Origin: an uncultured Mycoplasmatota bacterium
Lineage (GTDB): Bacteria > Bacillota_I > Bacilli_A > RF39 > UBA660
Reading direction: 5' to 3'
Assembly (NCBI GenBank): GCA_947643295.1
Contig: CANRVM010000005.1
Location: forward strand, 1 to 17,868
DNA length: 17,868 bases
Shown: positions 14,627-17,868 of the stretch, piece after piece
Position numbering within the stretch: position 1 is the first letter of the stretch
Layout: each line of letters begins with the position of its first letter
Made by a program: the position numbers and the translations under genes
Notes under the pieces: model-generated
Database searches by the model: none
What the model saw: only the letters and a program-made list of their open reading frames with translations
What the model was told of the DNA's origin: nothing

Positions 14627-15079
14627 ATGGTACATTTAGTATATTGTGATGATAAGGAGAAAGAATTAAATAAGATTTTAGATGGTAGCAAAACGATGGT
14701 GATAAGAGGAGCAGCAGGAAGAAAGATACCACATAGCAGAGTCTTTAAAGATGAAATATTGTATTTTATGGAAAAAGGAACAAAAAAAATAACTGCTAAA
14801 GCAGTGGTAAAAAATGTTCAAAATTTTGTTAAACTAACAGAAGACGAAATAACAAAAACTATTGAAGATAATAATAATAAATTACAATTAACAGACAAAC
14901 AAAAAGAAAGATGGCACAAAAAATGTTTATGTTTAGTGGAATTTAAAGATGCAGAGAAAATAACTCCACTAGACTTTGATCATCAAGGAAATATGGATGA
15001 TTGGCTAATTATAGAAAAAATAGAAGATGTTGTTGTAGGAACAAGTATTCCTTATAATTATGAAAAATCAAGATTCTAG
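14627..15079 (+). CDS. Small ASCH/PUA-like protein paired with DUF5131
   Basis: This 150-residue soluble protein begins VHLVYCDDKEKELNKILDG and continues KTMVIRGAAGRKIP. After that come FKDEILYFMEKGTKKITAKA, a helical part with DKQKERWHKKCLCLVEF, and a C-terminus with GNMDDWLIIEKIEDV. The early request-like K-T-M-x-x-R-G segment, a GDxxxF-like EILYF strand and a following AKAVV strand suggest an ASCH/PUA-type beta barrel that binds nucleotides or RNA, but I am not certain. The stop codon TAG overlaps the ribosome binding site of the DUF5131 gene, and the two genes are separated by 12 nt. I recall similar proteins next to Gp37/Gp68-family genes in phages and bacteria, so they probably act together. 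GAGGT at 14616-14620 and AGGAGG at 14607-14612 can both serve the start. Confidence 0.7.
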   Translation: MVHLVYCDDKEKELNKILDGSKTMVIRGAAGRKIPHSRVFKDEILYFMEKGTKKITAKAVVKNVQNFVKLTEDEITKTIEDNNNKLQLTDKQKERWHKKCLCLVEFKDAEKITPLDFDHQGNMDDWLIIEKIEDVVVGTSIPYNYEKSRF

Positions 15080-15091
15080 GAGTGGGATGAT

Positions 15092-15808
15092 ATGGCAATG
15101 TGGAATCCTTGGCGGGGATGTAAAAAGTGTAGTGATGGGTGTTTACATTGCTATATTCATAAAGGGGATTCAAAAAGAAAGATAAATACGAATGAAATTA
15201 TCAAAACAAAAGACTTTGAAAAGCCAATAGAAAAATTAAAAAATGGCGAGTATAAGATGAAGTCAGGTCTTGTTTATCTATGTTTTTCTACGGACTTTTT
15301 AATTGAAGAAGCTGACAAGTGGAGAAATGATTGCTGGGATATGATAAGAGAAAGACAAGATTGTACTTTTCTATTTCTGACAAAAAGAATTGATAGATTT
15401 ATGAGTTGTATTCCTAATGACTGGAAAGATGGATATGATAATGTAGTGGTATGTTGTACTGTTGAAAACAGGAAAAATGCTGATTATAAATTATCTATAT
15501 TTAGAGATTTACTAATTAAACATAAATGTATCACAGCACAGCCACTATTAGAAAATATTGATATAGAAAAATATCTAGAAACAATCGAATTAGTAGTTGT
15601 GGGTGGAGAATCTGATGTAAATGCTAGACCACTAGATTTTGATTGGGTGTTAAATATTAGGAAACAATGTGTAAAAAAGAATGTTAATTTTGAATTTAGA
15701 CAATGTGGAACTTATTTTATAAAAGATGGGAAACAATATAAATTACAAACAAAAGACTTAATAAAACAAGCAAAGTTAGCAAATATTGATTACAAAAGTA
15801 GGCAATAA
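15092..15808 (+). CDS. DUF5131 / phage Gp37-Gp68 family protein, radical-SAM-like CX3CX2C
   Basis: This 238-residue protein starts MAMWNPWRGCKKCSDGCLHC, giving C13-x3-C17-x2-C20 followed by Y21, the CX3CX2C pattern of radical SAM enzymes and the defining feature of the Gp37/Gp68 (DUF5131) family. Later family segments are CFSTDFL (64-70), FLTKRIDRF (95-103), VCCTVEN (120-126), the QPLLENID block (150-157), and VVVGGESDVNARPLDFDW at 168-185 with the typical GGES. The C-terminal FRQCGT closes the core. A [4Fe-4S]/SAM enzyme acting on a nucleic acid or protein is likely by homology, but no substrate is known to me. AGGAG (15078-15082) lies 9 nt upstream of the ATG. The operon partner is the ASCH-like protein. 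Confidence 0.87.
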   Translation: MAMWNPWRGCKKCSDGCLHCYIHKGDSKRKINTNEIIKTKDFEKPIEKLKNGEYKMKSGLVYLCFSTDFLIEEADKWRNDCWDMIRERQDCTFLFLTKRIDRFMSCIPNDWKDGYDNVVVCCTVENRKNADYKLSIFRDLLIKHKCITAQPLLENIDIEKYLETIELVVVGGESDVNARPLDFDWVLNIRKQCVKKNVNFEFRQCGTYFIKDGKQYKLQTKDLIKQAKLANIDYKSRQ

Positions 15809-15823
15809 AGTTGCAATTTACTA

Positions 15824-15855
15824 AGCAAATTAGATACTTTATTTGCTCTTTTTTT
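15824..15855 (+). terminator. Intrinsic terminator after DUF5131
   Basis: AGCAAAT (15824-15830) pairs perfectly with ATTTGCT (15841-15847) around a 10-nt loop, followed by C and seven T residues. Confidence 0.8.
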
Positions 15856-15863
15856 GTTATAAT
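15855..15863 (+). promoter_or_regulatory. Extended -10 promoter for the acyltransferase gene
   Basis: TGTTATAAT overlaps the last T of the preceding terminator and is a perfect TG-N-TATAAT. GGAG at 15892-15895 precedes the ATG at 15902 by 6 nt. Confidence 0.55.
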
Positions 15864-15901
15864 GAGAGAAAGGAAATTTGTAAGTTGAAGTGGAGTAATA
15901 T

Positions 15902-16951
15902 ATGAGAAAATATTATTTAGATAATTTAAGGACAATAATGATTTTATTATTATTTCCAGTTCATACTCTTATGATTTGGAATAATTATGGAGGGAAATTT
16001 TATGTATGGGGTGGCGAAAATAAATTATTGAGTTCACTAATTATTATAGTTAATCCTTGGATTATGGCATTGTTATTTGTTATAGCAGGGATATGTGCCA
16101 AATATTCATTACAAAAACGAAATGTGAAAGAATTTATAAAAGAAAGATTTCGTAAACTGATTATTCCGTTTATTAGTGGAATATTAATACTTGTTCCCAT
16201 ACAAACTTTCTATGCAAGGAAATTCTTTTTTGAATATAATGGAAACATTTTTAATAATTACAAATATTTTTTTACGCATTTTACAGATTTAAGTGGAAAC
16301 GATGGGTGTTTCACACCAGGTCATTTGTGGTTTATATTATTTTTGTTTATAATCTCGCTTTTTGCTTTACTAATAATAAAATATATACCTTATAAAAAAG
16401 TTTCAATTAAATTAGAAAAAGTTAATATTATTGGAATAATTTTATTATTTATCCTTATATGGTTAATGTCTTATATTGGAACTTTTGGAGTATATAGTTT
16501 TGGTAGATATTTTACAGTATATTTATTAGGATATTATATAATTACTAATGAGATAATTATGGATAAAATTATGAAAAATAGGAGATTAATTTTAGGACTA
16601 TTTAGTTTATTACAACTAATGCTAGTAATATTATATTATAATTTTTCTTACTATGGAAATATATTCGTAAATTTAGTGATATGATTGTGAACTTTATCTT
16701 GTATAAATATATGCAAATTGAATTTGAACAAAGAAGGTAAAATTACTAACTATTTAAAAAAGGGATCATTTCCAATTTATATTTTACATCTACCAGTTTT
16801 AGTAATAATAGGGTACTATTCTTTAATAATGACAAATAATATTAGTTTACAGATATGTATGATTATTTTTGGGAGTTTTATAGTAACTATATTACTTTAT
16901 GAGATTATTAAAAAAATTCCTATTCTAAAAAGGATTATAGGAGTTAAATAA
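15902..16951 (+). pseudogene. Acyltransferase-3 family membrane protein with two in-frame TGA codons
   Basis: The frame starts at ATG 15902 and reads YYLDNLRTIMILLLFPVHTL, the acyltransferase-3 start with the catalytic H21 in the first helix. Other family segments are WIMALLFVIAGICAKYSL (53-70), FIKERFRKLIIPF (82-94), PGHLWFILFLF (140-150) and SFGRYFTVYLLGYYI (197-211). After 260 residues TGA (16682-16684) and, two codons later, another TGA (16688-16690) interrupt it. The same frame then continues with NLNKEGKITNYLKKGSFPIY and ILHLPVLVIIGYYSL to TAA at 16951, giving a normal family length of about 350 codons. Only these two codons break an otherwise intact membrane enzyme that would O-acetylate a polysaccharide or lipid. 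Five other Trp positions use TGG. Recent inactivation is the default reading. Confidence 0.8.
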
Positions 16952-16978
16952 ATTACCATTTGAAATGGAGATGGAAAT

Positions 16979-17104
16979 ATGAAGAATAAAATTCAAACTG
17001 TTATTGAAAAATTTAAAGAAGTAAGAGATTTACTAAAGAATTTTGATAATAAAGATGAAGCAATAGAATTTCTAGTTAATGAAACAAAATTAGCAAAAGA
17101 ATGA
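16979..17104 (+). CDS. Small helical protein (41 aa), hypothetical
   Basis: GGAG at 16967-16970 precedes an ATG at 16979. The 41 residues, beginning KNKIQTVIEKFKEVRDLLKN and ending FLVNETKLAKE, are charged, amphipathic and predicted to form two helices around FDNKDEAIE. It lies 27 nt after the acyltransferase stop and may be part of the same transcript. The frame continues after its TGA with 15 more codons to a TAG. No family is recognised; it may be a genuine small protein or a fragment. Confidence 0.4.
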   Translation: MKNKIQTVIEKFKEVRDLLKNFDNKDEAIEFLVNETKLAKE

Positions 17105-17168
17105 ATGGCACAAAATAAATCCAGTGAGTATGAAAGAACAATCGAGATATAGTTTAATAGGTATTAAA

Positions 17169-17218
17169 AAACTTATTTCATAATTGATATAATATATTGG
17201 ATTATATATGATAAGTTT
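17169..17218. repeat. Long imperfect palindrome
   Basis: AAACTTAT (17169-17176) is complementary to ATAAGTTT (17211-17218), with more partial pairing inside. The inner segment contains TGATATAAT (17185-17193), an extended -10 element. On the - strand the stem runs into a T-rich stretch, so it could terminate transcription in that direction. Confidence 0.35.
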
Positions 17219-17241
17219 ATATAAAAAAGAGGCGTATAAGA

Positions 17242-17322
17242 ATGAGTAAATATGTACTGTTATGGGAATATTTAAAAGAAAATAAGAAAGAAAAGAGTAT
17301 TAGTTTTAATAGAATATTTTAA
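17242..17322 (+). pseudogene. Truncated 26-codon ORF, probable N-terminal fragment
   Basis: The ATG at 17242 starts MSKYVLLWEYLKENKKEKSI and stops after 26 codons. The opening SKYxxLWEYLKEN resembles the N-terminus of a widespread small DNA-binding-like protein whose members continue for another 50 or so residues with an EIEKIxGxPIDHSFLKYK-type segment. That segment is missing here, so I infer a truncated remnant. This homology is from memory and unchecked. The bases after it, to about 17369, hold no gene that I can support. Confidence 0.35.
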
Positions 17323-17369
17323 AAAAATAATATAATATTAGCTTGGAAAGAAAAAATAAAAATACTTGC

Positions 17370-17398
17370 TTGATAATTATTTTTGGTTTTGATATAAT
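17370..17398 (+). promoter_or_regulatory. Promoter of the MATE efflux gene
   Basis: TTGATA (17370-17375), a 17-nt spacer and TATAAT (17393-17398), with TG one base before the -10, form the best promoter in the window. Transcription should start near 17405, leaving a leader of about 108 nt before the MATE start. Confidence 0.85.
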
Positions 17399-17414
17399 TA
17401 AATTGTAAAAAAAA

Positions 17415-17456
17415 CATAATTATTTGATGGAAACGAACATGATTATTTTAATTATG
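17415..17456 (+). other. Upstream leader hairpin
   Basis: CATAATTA (17415-17422) pairs perfectly with TAATTATG (17449-17456). The loop holds the start codons of the leader ORF, so folding could mask them. Its relation to the terminator is not obvious, but it gives the leader two defined structures. Confidence 0.35.
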
Positions 17457-17510
17457 ATAACGCACAACTCAAATTTTAGGGTTGTGTTTTTCTATGGAAG
17501 GAGTTGTTAA
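17439..17510 (+). CDS. Putative 23-aa leader peptide of the MATE gene
   Basis: The ATG at 17439, preceded by GGAA at 17429-17432, opens a 23-codon frame beginning MIILIMITHNSNFRVVFF and ending in TAA at 17508-17510, 2 nt before the MATE start. An in-frame ATG at 17427 would add four residues but has no ribosome binding site. The frame crosses the intrinsic terminator and the MATE Shine-Dalgarno sequence, so a translating or stalled ribosome would change both. This is the layout of leader peptides that control drug-resistance and efflux genes by attenuation. The peptide itself has no recognised family. Confidence 0.5.
   Translation: MIILIMITHNSNFRVVFFYGRSC
17463..17493 (+). terminator. Intrinsic terminator inside the MATE leader (attenuator)
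   Basis: CACAACTC (17463-17470) pairs with GGGTTGTG (17479-17486) with one T-G wobble around an 8-nt loop, followed by TTTTT. It lies between the strong promoter and the MATE start, so it must be bypassed for expression. Confidence 0.75.
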
Positions 17511-17512
17511 AA

Positions 17513-17868
17513 ATGAAAAAATTAGATTTAGGAAAAGAGAAAATAACAAAGCTATTATTTATGTTTTCTATTCCATGTGTTATTAGTATGCTTATTAATT
17601 CTATTTATAATATCGTCGATCAAATCTTTATTGGTCAAGGAGTGGGATTATTAGGAAATGGAGCCACTAATGTTATTTTTCCTTTAGTACTTTTATATGG
17701 AGCAGTAGCAGGATTACTTGGAAATGGATGTGCCGCGAATATCAGTTTACGCTTAGGGGAGGGAAAAAAGGAGGAAGCCTCTAAATCGGTAGGTTCTACT
17801 ATTACGACTTCTATTCTAATTTCCATAAATATCGCTCTCACAACATTCTTACTTTTACCACAAATCAT
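17513..17868 (+). CDS. MATE-family multidrug efflux transporter, 3' truncated by window
   Basis: The visible 118 residues begin MKKLDLGKEKITKLLFMFSI and contain the MATE opening PCVISMLINSIYNIVDQIFI (21-40) with the conserved helix-1 proline P21 and acid D36. GQGVGLLGNGATNVIFPL (41-58) and the loop LRLGEGKKEEASKSVG (79-94) are also family-typical. Three helices are visible (about 15-37, 53-73 and 96-116); a complete MATE protein has twelve and about 450 residues, so the rest lies beyond base 17868. These antiporters export cationic drugs or metabolites using sodium or proton gradients; the opening most resembles the MepA-like branch. AAGGAG (17498-17503) sits 9 nt upstream of the ATG. Expression is probably gated by the attenuator and leader ORF before it. 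Confidence 0.9.
   Translation, partial: MKKLDLGKEKITKLLFMFSIPCVISMLINSIYNIVDQIFIGQGVGLLGNGATNVIFPLVLLYGAVAGLLGNGCAANISLRLGEGKKEEASKSVGSTITTSILISINIALTTFLLLPQI

Noticed and set aside
17427..17470. Guanidine-II (mini-ykkC) riboswitch in the MATE leader because of two ACG-containing segments
   Set aside because: AACG occurs twice, but the two short stems with ACGR tetraloops that define the class are not formed here; the only stable stems are the AT-rich 8-bp hairpin and the terminator.
1..17868. Mycoplasma-type genetic code (TGA = Trp)
   Set aside because: Every long intact gene uses TGG for Trp and contains no internal TGA, and several genes end with TGA at expected overlaps, so the standard code holds. 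The two TGA codons in the acyltransferase are treated as a local anomaly.
1..17868. tRNA, rRNA, CRISPR array, insertion sequence or integrase
   Set aside because: I looked for cloverleaf-like T-loop sequences (GTTCRA), evenly spaced repeats and transposase or integrase motifs and saw none.

Overview
This window comes from an AT-rich bacterial chromosome (roughly 30% GC by eye) with strong AGGAGG-type ribosome binding sites, short tightly packed operons and Gram-positive families: a BceB-type permease, VanZ/RDD, a CadC/CzrA-type ArsR repressor and YoaP. A low-GC member of the Bacillota fits best; nothing fixes the genus. All clearly intact genes are on the + strand. Intact ORFs encode Trp with TGG and several genes end in TGA, so the standard bacterial code applies.

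Left part (1-7238). A 5'-truncated BceB-like ABC permease is followed after 2 nt by an unlisted 44-residue one-helix membrane protein, then a hairpin and a VanZ-RDD fusion. A bidirectional-looking terminator and about 600 bases without an intact gene follow, holding two overlapping hairpins and a decayed coding fragment. Next comes a MacB/LolD-type ABC exporter (ATPase and FtsX-type permease, overlapping start/stop) and a membrane-anchored XRE-type regulator with its own terminator.

Middle (7240-12217). A five-gene metal-efflux operon runs from a TTGACA-18-TATACT promoter flanked by two TGAA-N6-TTCA operator-like sites. It encodes an ArsR/SmtB repressor with both Cd/Pb-type (CxC) and Zn-type (DxH-x10-HxxH) ligands, a stand-alone HMA metallochaperone, a Zn/Cd/Pb P1B-ATPase lacking its usual N-terminal HMA domain, a Cu(I) P1B-ATPase with an N-terminal HMA domain, and a CopZ-like chaperone. 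Three of the four junctions are 4-bp overlaps or gaps below 6 nt, so zinc/cadmium and copper export appear to be co-transcribed.

Right part (12300-17512). This looks like an accessory strip of small, separately promoted genes, many damaged: a GRAM/PH-like protein, a GNAT-YoaP protein broken by a +1 frameshift in an A7 run, a short unidentified coding remnant, an intact GNAT, a decayed MurG-like C-terminus, an intact two-gene operon (ASCH/PUA-like small protein plus DUF5131/Gp37-Gp68 CX3CX2C protein), an acyltransferase-3 gene interrupted by two in-frame TGA codons, and two tiny ORFs. Extended -10 promoters (TGnTATAAT) recur at these gene boundaries, several directly abutting the preceding terminator.

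Right edge (17370-17868). A near-consensus promoter drives a leader containing a short ORF that runs through an intrinsic terminator and stops 2 nt before a MATE efflux gene, which continues out of the window. This resembles ribosome-mediated attenuation of drug-efflux genes. The best candidates for new biology are this leader and the ASCH-like/DUF5131 pair.
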